A stretch of 6,853 nt of DNA from an uncultured Clostridia bacterium (GTDB lineage: Bacteria > Bacillota > Clostridia > Oscillospirales > CAG-272): contig CALDMI010000080.1 in the NCBI GenBank assembly GCA_937914815.1, positions 1 through 6,853 on the forward strand, written 5' to 3'. Position 1 is the first letter of the stretch. Every line of letters begins with the position of its first letter. Of this stretch, positions 1 to 6,692 are shown piece after piece. A model generated the notes under the pieces. It had not been told where the DNA came from. It did no database searches and was given only the letters and a program-made list of their open reading frames with translations. The position numbers and the translations under genes are program-made.

Positions 1-2396
1 ATGTAATGGATAAGGAGGTTATCCGCACCTTTATTGAGGACATATACGAGGAGTATCACAGGAGATTCGGGCACGACTTCGTGGGATTTTTCTCCGACGA
101 GCCGCAGATGTCGAGAAACGGAATACCGTGGTCGTTTGTCATTCCGGAGAAGTTTTCGGAAAAGTACGGCTACGATATATGCGCCCATATAGACGACCTC
201 TTCTTCGACAGCGAGAGCGCGGAGAGGACGCGCGCCGATTTCTGGCTCCTTGCGGGTGAACTCTTCACCGAAAGTTACGCAAAGCAGATATACGAGTGGT
301 GCACGGCGCACGGCTACGGATTTACGGGACACATGCTCCTTGAGGAGACTCTCATGGACCAGATGCTGCACACCGGCGCCGTAATGCCGAATTACGAATA
401 TTTCACGATTCCCGGCATGGACTGGCTCTGCCGGAATGTCTACGAGGCGCCGACGCCGATGCAGGTCGGCTCTGCCGCCGCCCAGACGGGGAAGCGGCAG
501 GTGCTCTCCGAGTCGTTTGCCCTATGCGGGCACAATGTCAGCCATGCGGAGCTGAAAAGGATTTTCGAGTGGCAGGCGGTGCACGGTATAAACCTGCTCT
601 GCACGCACCTTGAGGGGTATTCGATCCGCGGTATAAGAAAGCGCGACTACCCGCCGGCAGTCTATTATCAGCAGCCGTGGTGGCGGGACGCGAAAATATT
701 CTTTGACTTCGCCGCCCGCCTCGGTAAGGTCCTTGCGGAGGGAGAACAGCGCCCGACGACGCTTGTTATCCACCCGGAGGGGTCGGCATGGCGGCTCGGC
801 TGTGAGGACGAGTACACCGGGAAAACCCACAGAATACGCGATATAGACGACGCCTTTATGAAAGGAACCGTGCGCACGCTTGAAAGGAAGCATGTTCTCT
901 ATCACTTCGGAGACGAGCAGATGATGGCAAGGCTCGGGACGGTCGAGGGGTCACACCTTCGCGTCGGGGAGATGGTATACGACTATGTGGTCGTGCCGGA
1001 GAATGTCGGGCTCCTCCCGTCGACGGAGAGACTGCTTGAGGACTTCCGCCGCGCCGGAGGAAAGATAGTTTCGGCTGATGAGCACCCGGCAAATCCCGTC
1101 TGCCAGGAGAACTGCCTGACATATACATACAGGCATTACGACGGCTTTGATGTGCATTATTTCGTCAACACCTTTGGTGACGAATGTGAGTGTGAATGTG
1201 CTGTCGGAAACCTTGTGCTTGACCTCTCAACCGGGGAGACAAGACCATTTGACGGGCATATAAAGCTCGGTAAATACGAGTCGGTAATGCTTATCGACGA
1301 CGGGGGAGAGAGAGCACCGAGGATCCCGGAAAAAGCGTACACGCTCCTGCCGATAGAGGGCGAATGGGAGGTCGCGGACGCGACATACAACTCCCTGACG
1401 CTCGATACCTGCGACTGCTGGTTTGACGGGGAGCTCATGGGACGGGAGATGTATGTTCTTGATATTCTCCCGCGGGCAAACGAGCTGCGCCGCCCGGTGA
1501 AGCTGCGCCAGCTTTACAGAGTGTCGGTGCGCGACGTTCCGAGGACCGTATATCTCTGTCTTGAGACCCCGGAGGAGTTCGGTATAAAGATAAACGGCGA
1601 GGAGGTTCCGGTGCGTGACGCGGGATATTTCCGCGACAGTTCCTTCCGCCTTATTGACATAGCCGGAAGGCTCCGCACAGGGGTAAACGAAATAGAGCTC
1701 ACCACAGTGCTTTCACAGAGCAAGGAGTGCTACGACTTCATAGCCGACTCATGGATAGGCGAGGTAATGAAGAACAGCCTTTCTTATGACCGGGAGATAG
1801 AGCAGATATATCTTGTCGGCGACTTTGGCGTGGCTCTTCCGGACGACATAACCGAAAAATCGCGCAGGGCGTATATCTTCCGCGGTCAGCCGGAGATAGT
1901 CCGCTCGCCGAAGAGCGTTGACGTCGAGCGGCTTGATTTCTCGGGCTATCCGGAGTTTGCGGGCGAGCTTACGCTCAGAAAGAAATTTACCCTCGGCGCA
2001 GATGAGCTCTGCCGTAAGGTCTCCCTCTTCGGCAAAGGCATAAATTCCGTACACCTCACGGTGAACGGGCAGGAGGTCGCCGTCCGCATGTGGGGCGACT
2101 ACACCGTCGATATATCCCCCTATCTTCACGAGGGCGAGAACACGCTCGAGCTCCTTATCGTCAATAATCTCCGCAATATGCAGGGACCCTTCCACCTTTC
2201 GGGCGAGTCGTATGTCGTCTCCCCCGGATCCTTCTACCGTGAGTCGAATATCTTCTCACATAAGCGCGGGGCGGGTGAGTCGGATCACTCGGTACTCCCG
2301 CACTGGACGGCAAATGACGAGTACTGCCTTGTCCATTTCGGCATGGGTGACAGATTTGCCGACAGCTCCGATTGCGGGGAGCCGAACAACTGGTAA
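1..2396 (+). CDS. Large glycoside-hydrolase-like protein with C-terminal sugar-binding-type domains (5' truncated)
   Basis: Probable carbohydrate-active enzyme; substrate not predictable. The first ATG is at 6, but the frame is open to the window edge and the residues after this Met look internal to the family, so the start is probably upstream. Numbered from that Met, residues about 1-250 resemble a barrel-type catalytic region, with FFSDEP (28-33), PWSF (41-44), EKYGYD (52-57), TGHM (107-110), LSES (167-170) and EWQAVHGINLLCTH (188-201). The Asp/Glu of DEP and Glu169 are candidate acidic active-site residues, but this is inference. Residues about 250-430 look like an accessory domain ending in VLDLSTGE. 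Residues about 450-570 and 640-740 look like two beta-sandwich (galactose-binding or GH2-sugar-binding-like) modules; the second has VNGQEV, VDISPYLHEGENTLEL and NNLRNMQGP. No transmembrane segment is visible in this part; a signal peptide cannot be judged. It resembles large clostridial proteins annotated as glycosyl hydrolases or alpha-L-rhamnosidase-like. The CAZy family is uncertain. Confidence 0.75.
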   Translation, partial: VMDKEVIRTFIEDIYEEYHRRFGHDFVGFFSDEPQMSRNGIPWSFVIPEKFSEKYGYDICAHIDDLFFDSESAERTRADFWLLAGELFTESYAKQIYEWCTAHGYGFTGHMLLEETLMDQMLHTGAVMPNYEYFTIPGMDWLCRNVYEAPTPMQVGSAAAQTGKRQVLSESFALCGHNVSHAELKRIFEWQAVHGINLLCTHLEGYSIRGIRKRDYPPAVYYQQPWWRDAKIFFDFAARLGKVLAEGEQRPTTLVIHPEGSAWRLGCEDEYTGKTHRIRDIDDAFMKGTVRTLERKHVLYHFGDEQMMARLGTVEGSHLRVGEMVYDYVVVPENVGLLPSTERLLEDFRRAGGKIVSADEHPANPVCQENCLTYTYRHYDGFDVHYFVNTFGDECECECAVGNLVLDLSTGETRPFDGHIKLGKYESVMLIDDGGERAPRIPEKAYTLLPIEGEWEVADATYNSLTLDTCDCWFDGELMGREMYVLDILPRANELRRPVKLRQLYRVSVRDVPRTVYLCLETPEEFGIKINGEEVPVRDAGYFRDSSFRLIDIAGRLRTGVNEIELTTVLSQSKECYDFIADSWIGEVMKNSLSYDREIEQIYLVGDFGVALPDDITEKSRRAYIFRGQPEIVRSPKSVDVERLDFSGYPEFAGELTLRKKFTLGADELCRKVSLFGKGINSVHLTVNGQEVAVRMWGDYTVDISPYLHEGENTLELLIVNNLRNMQGPFHLSGESYVVSPGSFYRESNIFSHKRGAGESDHSVLPHWTANDEYCLVHFGMGDRFADSSDCGEPNNW

Positions 2397-2495
2397 GGCG
2401 GCACCCGTGTACGGTTTTTACGCCTGCATTTAAGTCTTAGATACATAAAAAACACCGCGCCGCAGCTCCCGATTTTTGGAGTCTGTGGCTCGGGT

Positions 2496-2531
2496 AAAAA
2501 AAGAGCCCGGCACGCTGAATATGCCGGGCTC
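2496..2531 (-). terminator. Intrinsic terminator of prfB
   Basis: A perfect 10-bp stem, GAGCCCGGCA (2503-2512) with TGCCGGGCTC (2522-2531), has a 9-base loop. Read on the minus strand it is followed by seven T residues (complement of the A-run 2496-2502), about 20 bases after the prfB stop. On the plus strand the stem is followed only by CCGTATTTTCC, so it may serve weakly for the convergent hydrolase gene. No better plus-strand terminator is visible in 2397-2551. Confidence 0.85.
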
Positions 2532-2551
2532 CCGTATTTTCCGGGGAAAAA

Positions 2552-3673
2552 TCAGTTTTCCTCGGGCTTTTTCGATATGAATTTCAGGTAGGCGTTTATG
2601 AAGCCGTCTATCTCGCCGTCCATAACCGCGTCGACGTTTCCGTCCTCATATCCGGTTCTCGTATCCTTGACGAGGGTGTAGGGCATAAAGACATAGCTGC
2701 GTATCTGGCTGCCCCATTCGATGTTGGCTTTGTTGCCCTGTATATCCTCGATGCGGTCGAGCTTCTCGCGGATTTTTATCTCCATGAGCTTTGCGCGGAG
2801 CATCTTCATGGCGGTCTCCTTGTTCTGGAGCTGCGAGCGCTCGGTCTGACAGCCGACGACTATTCCGGTGGGCTTGTGGACTATCCGTATTGCCGAGTCG
2901 GTTTTGTTTATGTGCTGTCCGCCCGCGCCGGAGGAGCGGTGCGCCGTGACCTCTATATCCTCGTCGCGTATGACTATCGTGTCGTCGTCGTCAAACTCCG
3001 GCATGACCTCGACAGAGGCAAAGGAGGTGTGCCGCCTGCCGGAGGCGTCAAACGGCGAGACTCTTACAAGGCGGTGAACGCCGTTCTCACTTTTGAGGTA
3101 TCCGTAGGCGTTGAGACCCTCTATCATGACGGTAGCGGACTTTATCCCCGCCTCGTCCCCGTCGAGCCAGTCGACGAGCTTTACGTTATAGCCGTGGCTC
3201 TCGCCCCACCGGGTGTAGAGGCGGTAGAGCATGGACGCCCAGTCCTGTGCCTCGGTTCCCCCTGCTCCGGGGTGGAATGAGAGTATGGCATTGTTCTTGT
3301 CATATGGACCGGAGAGCAGGACCTCAATGCGCTTGCGCTCTGCCTCCGTCTCTATATACGCCGTGTCGTTTACGACCTCGTCGACAGAGCTCTCGTCGTT
3401 TTCCTCTATCGCCATCTCGCAGAGGGTGAGCGTGTCCTCGAGCTTTGCGACAAGGTGCTCATAGCTCTCGACCTTGTCCTTCAGCTGCTTTATTTCCTGC
3501 AGCTTCTTTGATGATTTCTCGGCGTCCGCCCAGAAATCCTGTACGAGTGTCTCGCGTTCGAGGTCGGCAGCCCGCGCCCGCGCCTCGTCAATGCGGAGCT
3601 GATTTCCGAGCTCGCGCATCGTGCCCTCCATGTCGACGAGCCGTCGCTTGGCATCTTCAAGTGCAACTATCAT
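2552..3673 (-). CDS. prfB: Peptide chain release factor 2
   Basis: Class I release factor that recognises UGA and UAA stop codons in the ribosomal A site and triggers peptidyl-tRNA hydrolysis. The 373 residues match the family length. The N-terminal helical domain (about 1-110) is charged and heptad-like. The stop-codon-reading tripeptide SPF is at 206-208, which marks RF2 rather than RF1 (PxT). The catalytic GGQ is at 251-253 within SSGAGGQHINKTDSA, followed by the conserved QTERSQLQNK block (276-285). The start ATG has a CGGAGA ribosome-binding site with 7-base spacing (3681-3686) and a strong promoter upstream. The reading frame is continuous from the start: the usual in-frame UGA near codon 25, with its CTT TGA C slippery site, is absent, and codons there read CAG CTC CGC ATT GAC. 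RF2 in this organism is therefore probably not autoregulated by +1 frameshifting. It stands alone, divergent from the DUF1858 operon and convergent with the hydrolase gene. Confidence 0.97.
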   Translation of the reverse strand: MIVALEDAKRRLVDMEGTMRELGNQLRIDEARARAADLERETLVQDFWADAEKSSKKLQEIKQLKDKVESYEHLVAKLEDTLTLCEMAIEENDESSVDEVVNDTAYIETEAERKRIEVLLSGPYDKNNAILSFHPGAGGTEAQDWASMLYRLYTRWGESHGYNVKLVDWLDGDEAGIKSATVMIEGLNAYGYLKSENGVHRLVRVSPFDASGRRHTSFASVEVMPEFDDDDTIVIRDEDIEVTAHRSSGAGGQHINKTDSAIRIVHKPTGIVVGCQTERSQLQNKETAMKMLRAKLMEIKIREKLDRIEDIQGNKANIEWGSQIRSYVFMPYTLVKDTRTGYEDGNVDAVMDGEIDGFINAYLKFISKKPEEN

Positions 3674-3709
3674 TTATAAATCTCCGTTATCGAATATTTC
3701 TCTCCGTAT

Positions 3710-3738
3710 ATTCTACCATATCGGAGCGCGGATGTAAA
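3710..3738 (-). promoter_or_regulatory. Sigma-70-type promoter of prfB
   Basis: On the minus strand, TTTACA (complement of 3733-3738) is separated by exactly 17 bases from TAGAAT (complement of 3710-3715). Each hexamer matches consensus at five of six positions. TGG directly before TAGAAT gives an extended -10. Predicted transcription would start near 3703, leaving a short leader of about 30 bases before the prfB ATG. No room remains for a riboswitch. Confidence 0.75.
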
Positions 3739-3807
3739 CCCCCGGGCGCGTATTTTTCTTCTCTGCGCCCATCTTTCGCGTGTTTTATATATTTTAGGCG
3801 CAGATTG

Positions 3808-3836
3808 TTGATTTTTTTCTTACCGTGTGATAAAAT
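3808..3836 (+). promoter_or_regulatory. Promoter of the DUF1858-trmK-Nif3 operon
   Basis: TTGATT (3808-3813) and TAAAAT (3831-3836) are spaced by 17 bases. TGA just before the -10 (3828-3830) makes it an extended -10. The T-run after the -35 adds AT-rich context in otherwise GC-rich DNA. The predicted start of transcription is near 3843, about 40 bases before the first gene. It faces away from the prfB promoter about 70 bases to its left. Confidence 0.65.
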
Positions 3837-3847
3837 AAAGAAAATAA

Positions 3848-3863
3848 TTCCGGAATGCCGGAA
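3848..3863 (+). other. Small hairpin in the operon leader
   Basis: TTCCGG (3848-3853) and CCGGAA (3858-3863) form a 6-bp stem with loop AATG in the predicted 5' leader, ending three bases before the ribosome-binding site of the DUF1858 gene. No T-run follows, so it is not an attenuator-type terminator. It might stabilise the mRNA 5' end or tune initiation, which is inference only. Confidence 0.3.
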
Positions 3864-3866
3864 ATC

Positions 3867-3872
3867 AGGGAG
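3867..3872 (+). promoter_or_regulatory. Ribosome-binding site fixing the DUF1858 start
   Basis: AGGGAG lies 10 bases before the ATG at 3883. The frame is open further upstream, but those residues overlap the prfB coding and promoter region and are low-complexity. This site and the conserved protein start support 3883 as the real initiation codon. Confidence 0.6.
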
Positions 3873-3882
3873 TTTTTCTGAA

Positions 3883-4086
3883 ATGGTTGTAACAAAAGAT
3901 ACACTCGTCGGCGATGTCATAGACTTTGATATGGACGCCGCGCGCTTTTTCTTCGAGATAAACATGTATTGCGTCGGCTGCCCTCATTCGAGGGGAGAGT
4001 CGATAGCCGAGGCGTGCGCCGTCCACGGGGCGGACGCGGATGAGCTCGTCGCAAGGCTCAATGAGTACTTCTCATCGAAAAAGTGA
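3883..4086 (+). CDS. DUF1858 domain protein (CxxC redox-disulfide type, 67 aa)
   Basis: Small cytoplasmic protein that is essentially a single DUF1858 domain, the type also found at the N-terminus of ScdA/RIC-like iron-sulfur repair proteins and described as a hybrid-cluster-protein-associated redox disulfide domain. Visible hallmarks are the N-terminal [13 protein letters not shown] (4-16), then the cysteine pair CVGC (30-33) followed by [12 protein letters not shown] (34-45), and a C-terminal [13 protein letters not shown] helix. The CxxC pair suggests thiol-disulfide exchange or metal/cluster binding, but the exact role of stand-alone members is not established. A ribosome-binding site precedes the ATG. 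Its last codons overlap the trmK start by 4 bases (GTGA, 4083-4086), so the two are probably translationally coupled. The domain is commonly seen in anaerobic Clostridia. Length and motifs are normal for the family. Confidence 0.9.
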   Translation: MVVTKDTLVGDVIDFDMDAARFFFEINMYCVGCPHSRGESIAEACAVHGADADELVARLNEYFSSKK

Positions 4087-4761
4087 GAAAATTTACGCTG
4101 GACGGGCGGCTCGCCGCGGCGGCGGAATATGTGCGGCAGGGGGCGCTCTTCGCCGATATCGGCACCGATCACGCCTACCTGCCGACATTTCTTTTGCTCG
4201 ACGGCAGGATAGAGCGCGCCGTCGCGGCGGATATAAAGCCGGGTCCCCTCTCATATGGAGCACGCGGAGAAGTACGGCGTGCGCGACAGAATGAAATTCG
4301 TTCTTTCCGACGGGCTTGACGCCGTTACGGATTGCCTGCCGGACGACATAGCCGTCTGCGGCATGGGGGGCGAGATGATAGCCGATATAGTCACCCGTTC
4401 CGACCTCACAAGGCGGGAGGGCGTGCACCTGATACTTCAGCCGATGACGAGACAGGCGTATCTTCGCCGTGCTCTTGCCGCGGCGGGGTACCCCGTATTG
4501 TCTGAAAAATATTCTCTTGCGGCGGGGCACGCCTATGTGACGCTGCTCTGCGCTTATACCGGGGTGCCGTATGAGATAGACGACCTGACGGCAGAGCTCG
4601 GCGCGGGCTTCTTCTCCGGTGATATGACTCCGGCGAAGAGACTGTTTCTCGAGCGCCGCAGCGCCGCGCTTCTCGGCGTGGCAGAGGGCAAAGAGAGCGC
4701 CGGGGAATACGGCTCATACGAGAGAAAAATCTGCGATAAAATTTCTTCATTGCACATATAA
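4083..4761 (+). pseudogene. trmK: tRNA (adenine(22)-N1)-methyltransferase, frameshifted
   Basis: TrmK uses S-adenosylmethionine to methylate N1 of A22 in tRNA. Initiation is at GTG 4083, overlapping the upstream stop as GTGA. The first part (57 codons to 4253) reads [15 protein letters not shown], the SAM-binding motif [11 protein letters not shown] (24-34) and [10 protein letters not shown]. Reading then has to move to another frame, where a 168-codon segment (4255-4761) continues with [12 protein letters not shown], the motif AVCGMGGEMIADI, LILQPM and the Rossmann-fold end. Together they give about 225 residues, near family length. The original frame stops at 4319, and the second frame has an upstream stop at 4234-4236, so the shift lies between 4237 and 4319, most likely near 4245-4255. 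Compared with B. subtilis TrmK, about two residues are missing there, which suggests a deletion of 2 or 5 bases, or one extra base. The ATG at 4255 lacks a clear ribosome-binding site, so independent translation of the second half is unlikely. It could be a true disruption or a sequence error. Confidence 0.85.
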
Positions 4762-4817
4762 TCCGGTAAAAAACAATGATAAGTCTGCAAAAATCTATCG
4801 GAAAGAGGTAGTTTTCA

Positions 4818-5579
4818 ATGACCGTAAAGGAACTGTACGACAGAATGAGCGCGCGTATCCCGCACGAGCTCTCGGAGCCGTGGGATAACGACGGGCTGAT
4901 GTGCTCCCCGGATGTCACGGCGGAGGTGTCAAAGGTGCTTGTCACGCTCGATGTGACGGAGCAGGTGGTGGATTACGCCGTTGAGGGCGGCTTTGACCTT
5001 ATCGTCGCGCATCACCCCCTGATATTCAAACCGCTTGCACAGGTGAATAACGATAACAATGTCGCAAGAAAGGTTATAAAGCTCATTCAGAGCGGAATTT
5101 CCGTGTTTTCATTCCACACAAGGGCGGATAAGGTGAAGGACGGAGTGAACGACCAGCTCTGCGACGCGCTCGACCTTCATGACGCCGTCCCGTTCGGCGA
5201 CGGTTGCCTCGGGCGGATAGGCTATACGGACGAGGAGATGACTCTTGAGGACTTTGCATACAGGCTGAAGGACCAGCTTGAGGTATCGGCTATCCTGTCG
5301 GCAGACGCCTATAATCCCGTGCACCGCGTCGCGGTCGTCGGCGGGAGCGGAAAGGATTATGTCCGCGCCGCGATAGAGGCGGGGGCGGACACCTTCGTTT
5401 CCGGCAGGCTCGACTATCACATAATGGAGGACGCCGAGGAGATAGGGATAAATCTTATCGAGGCGGGACACTACTTCACCGAGTACCCGGTGACGAACTT
5501 CTTCTGCACGGCGCTTACGCACATTGACCCGTCGCTCTATATTGAGACCGTCGGCTCAAACAACATAAAGCTGCTCTGA
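4818..5579 (+). CDS. Nif3-like dinuclear metal center protein
   Basis: Member of the Nif3/YbgI/YqfO family, ring-shaped hexamers with a two-metal site per subunit. The molecular function is unsettled; some members are annotated as GTP cyclohydrolase 1 type 2 homologs. The 253 residues show EPWDNDGL (20-27), the metal-binding AHHP (64-67), HTRAD (100-104) with DGVND (108-112), SGRLDYHIMEDA (195-206) and the C-terminal EAGHYFTEYPV (215-225). Expected metal ligands are His65, His66, Asp104, His218 and Glu222, all present. It lacks the central PII-like insertion that makes B. subtilis YqfO or staphylococcal homologs about 370 residues, so it resembles the short YbgI form. The start is supported by AAGAGGT (4803-4809), 8 bases before ATG. 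It follows trmK by 56 bases, an order matching the yqfN-yqfO pair of Bacillus, and ends before a strong terminator. Confidence 0.95.
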   Translation: MTVKELYDRMSARIPHELSEPWDNDGLMCSPDVTAEVSKVLVTLDVTEQVVDYAVEGGFDLIVAHHPLIFKPLAQVNNDNNVARKVIKLIQSGISVFSFHTRADKVKDGVNDQLCDALDLHDAVPFGDGCLGRIGYTDEEMTLEDFAYRLKDQLEVSAILSADAYNPVHRVAVVGGSGKDYVRAAIEAGADTFVSGRLDYHIMEDAEEIGINLIEAGHYFTEYPVTNFFCTALTHIDPSLYIETVGSNNIKLL

Positions 5580-5667
5580 CGGCGAAAACGATCGGACGAC
5601 GGCAGAACAGGTACGGCGAAAGGGCGACTGAATAAACGCGGCAAAGATAACGAAAAGACATAAAGAA

Positions 5668-5717
5668 CAGGCTGTTTCCCGGATAAAAGCCCGGGGGACA
5701 GCCTGCTTTTTCGTTTT
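5668..5717 (+). terminator. Strong intrinsic terminator, probably bidirectional
   Basis: CAGGCTGTTTCCCGG (5668-5682) pairs over 15 bp, including two G-U pairs, with CCGGGGGACAGCCTG (5691-5705) around an 8-base loop. On the plus strand it is followed by CTTTTTCGTTTT, ending the DUF1858-trmK-Nif3 operon. On the minus strand the tail is TTCTTTATG followed by TCTTTTCG, so it probably also ends dapA, whose stop is about 40 bases away. The 88 bases between the Nif3 stop and the hairpin show no gene or motif. Confidence 0.88.
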
Positions 5718-5746
5718 ATCTCTTTATGTGAGCTGTGACTTCGCCG

Positions 5747-6625
5747 CTATTTTCCGAGCCGCCAGACATCGGCTATCATTTTCCGTGTTGCCCGCTCCGG
5801 CAGAGACAGCGGGGAGCGTATCTCCTGGTGACAGAGCCCCATGCGACCCATGAGGTATTTTATCGGCGCGGGGTTGGTCTCGGCGAAGAGAGAGGAAATC
5901 TTTTTCTCCTCGGCGAGAAGACGCGCGAGGGAGCCGGCGGTATCTCCCGAAAAGTACCTCTCGCATACCTCGCGCATTATACCGGGAATAACATTTGAGA
6001 TTACGGATATTACCCCCGCGCCGCCGAGTGCAAGGACCGTATATGTTGAAATGTCGGACCCCGCGTAGAGCGGCATCGCATCGCCGAGCGCAGATATTTT
6101 CGCGAGCTTCTCCGCGGAGTCGGAGGCTTCCTTTATTCCGACTATCCGCTCGCATGTCGAGAGCTCGGCTATCTGCGGGAGAGTGAGGTCTACGCCGGTT
6201 CTTGACGGCACATTGTAAAGTATTATTGGCAAATCGGCGCTGTCTGCGACCCGCAGATAGTGTTCGGTTATGCCGCGCTTCGTTCCCTTGTTGTAGTACG
6301 GGGTGACGCAGAGGGTGGCGTCACAGCCTATGGATGCGGCATGGCGTGTATAATTTATCGTGCTTTTAGTATCATTCGTGCCGGTGCCGAATATGAGCTT
6401 TGCCCGCCCGCTGACACGCTCGGCGGCAAAGGACCAGAGCGCGAGGCGCTCCCGCTCGGAGAGCGTTGCCGCCTCTCCGGTCGTTCCCCCTATGACGAGC
6501 GCGGGTATACCGGCGGATATCTGCCGCTCTATAAGGCGGGAGAGCGCCGCATAGTCTATCTCGCCCCTGTAAAACGGGGTCACCAGAGCGGTGGCAACAC
6601 CCTTGAATATTGCTTTCTTTTTCAT
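5747..6625 (-). CDS. dapA: 4-hydroxy-tetrahydrodipicolinate synthase
   Basis: Condenses pyruvate with L-aspartate-4-semialdehyde, the first committed step of the diaminopimelate/lysine pathway; cytoplasmic TIM-barrel aldolase. From the MKKKAIFKG start it has 292 residues, the same as E. coli DapA. Active-site features are GGTTGE (47-52) with Thr48/Thr49, TPYYNK (108-113) with Tyr111, Tyr137 and Arg142 in LYNVPSRTG (136-144), and the Schiff-base Lys165 in VGIKEAS (162-168). NPAPIKYLMG (251-260) is the conserved late motif. The frame stays open to 6724, but those residues resemble intergenic sequence and overlap the queA leader. A weak AAGAGA site lies just before ATG 6625. Positions equivalent to E. 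coli lysine-feedback residues are changed (His53 to Glu57, His56 to Arg60, Glu84 to Ser88), which suggests weak or no lysine inhibition. It is convergent with the Nif3 operon and divergent from queA. No lysine riboswitch fits in the short leader. Confidence 0.96.
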   Translation of the reverse strand: MKKKAIFKGVATALVTPFYRGEIDYAALSRLIERQISAGIPALVIGGTTGEAATLSERERLALWSFAAERVSGRAKLIFGTGTNDTKSTINYTRHAASIGCDATLCVTPYYNKGTKRGITEHYLRVADSADLPIILYNVPSRTGVDLTLPQIAELSTCERIVGIKEASDSAEKLAKISALGDAMPLYAGSDISTYTVLALGGAGVISVISNVIPGIMREVCERYFSGDTAGSLARLLAEEKKISSLFAETNPAPIKYLMGRMGLCHQEIRSPLSLPERATRKMIADVWRLGK

Positions 6626-6643
6626 TTTATCTCTTGTCTGCCC

Positions 6644-6672
6644 TTGAAAAGTCGGTGCATTTGTAGTATACT
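6644..6672 (+). promoter_or_regulatory. Predicted queA promoter
   Basis: TTGAAA (6644-6649) and TATACT (6667-6672) are exactly 17 bases apart, each matching consensus at five of six positions. The predicted start of transcription is near 6679, giving a leader of about 48 bases before the queA ATG. The -35 lies about 20 bases from the dapA start codon, inside the dapA leader. Confidence 0.65.
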
Positions 6673-6680
6673 TTATGCAC
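6655..6680. repeat. Inverted repeat GTGCAT-N14-ATGCAC over the divergent -10 region
   Basis: Perfect 6-base inverted half-sites at 6655-6660 and 6675-6680, with centres 20 bases apart (about two helical turns), flank the queA -10. The palindrome AGTATACT (6665-6672) lies between them, its centre one base off. The position suits an operator controlling queA, dapA or both, but no regulator can be named and short repeats arise by chance. Confidence 0.35.
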
Positions 6681-6692
6681 AGTAATATTATA
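6665..6692 (-). promoter_or_regulatory. Possible dapA -10 elements
   Basis: Two minus-strand -10 candidates are visible: a perfect TATAAT (complement of 6687-6692) and TATACT (complement of 6665-6670), which shares the palindrome AGTATACT with the queA -10. Neither has a recognisable -35 at 16-18 bases because the upstream DNA is very GC-rich. The choice is therefore uncertain, and an activator could be involved. Confidence 0.35.

Noticed and set aside
2876..3464. Plus-strand open frames opposite prfB
   Set aside because: They are shadows of the strongly conserved prfB coding sequence, with no homology or ribosome-binding site.
3445..3882. Upstream extension of the DUF1858 reading frame
   Set aside because: It overlaps prfB and its promoter, has low-complexity composition, and a ribosome-binding site supports the start at 3883.
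4255..4761. Second half of trmK as an independent gene starting at ATG 4255
   Set aside because: There is no clear ribosome-binding site, and the product would lack the SAM-binding motif found intact just upstream in the other frame.
4757..4762. TATAAT just after trmK as a separate promoter for the Nif3-like gene
   Set aside because: No -35 match at 16-18 bases and no extended -10; it overlaps the trmK stop codon and is probably coincidental.
5580..5667. Possible small gene or RNA between the Nif3 stop and the terminator
   Set aside because: No start codon with a ribosome-binding site, no promoter and no notable fold; it reads as an ordinary 3' untranslated region.
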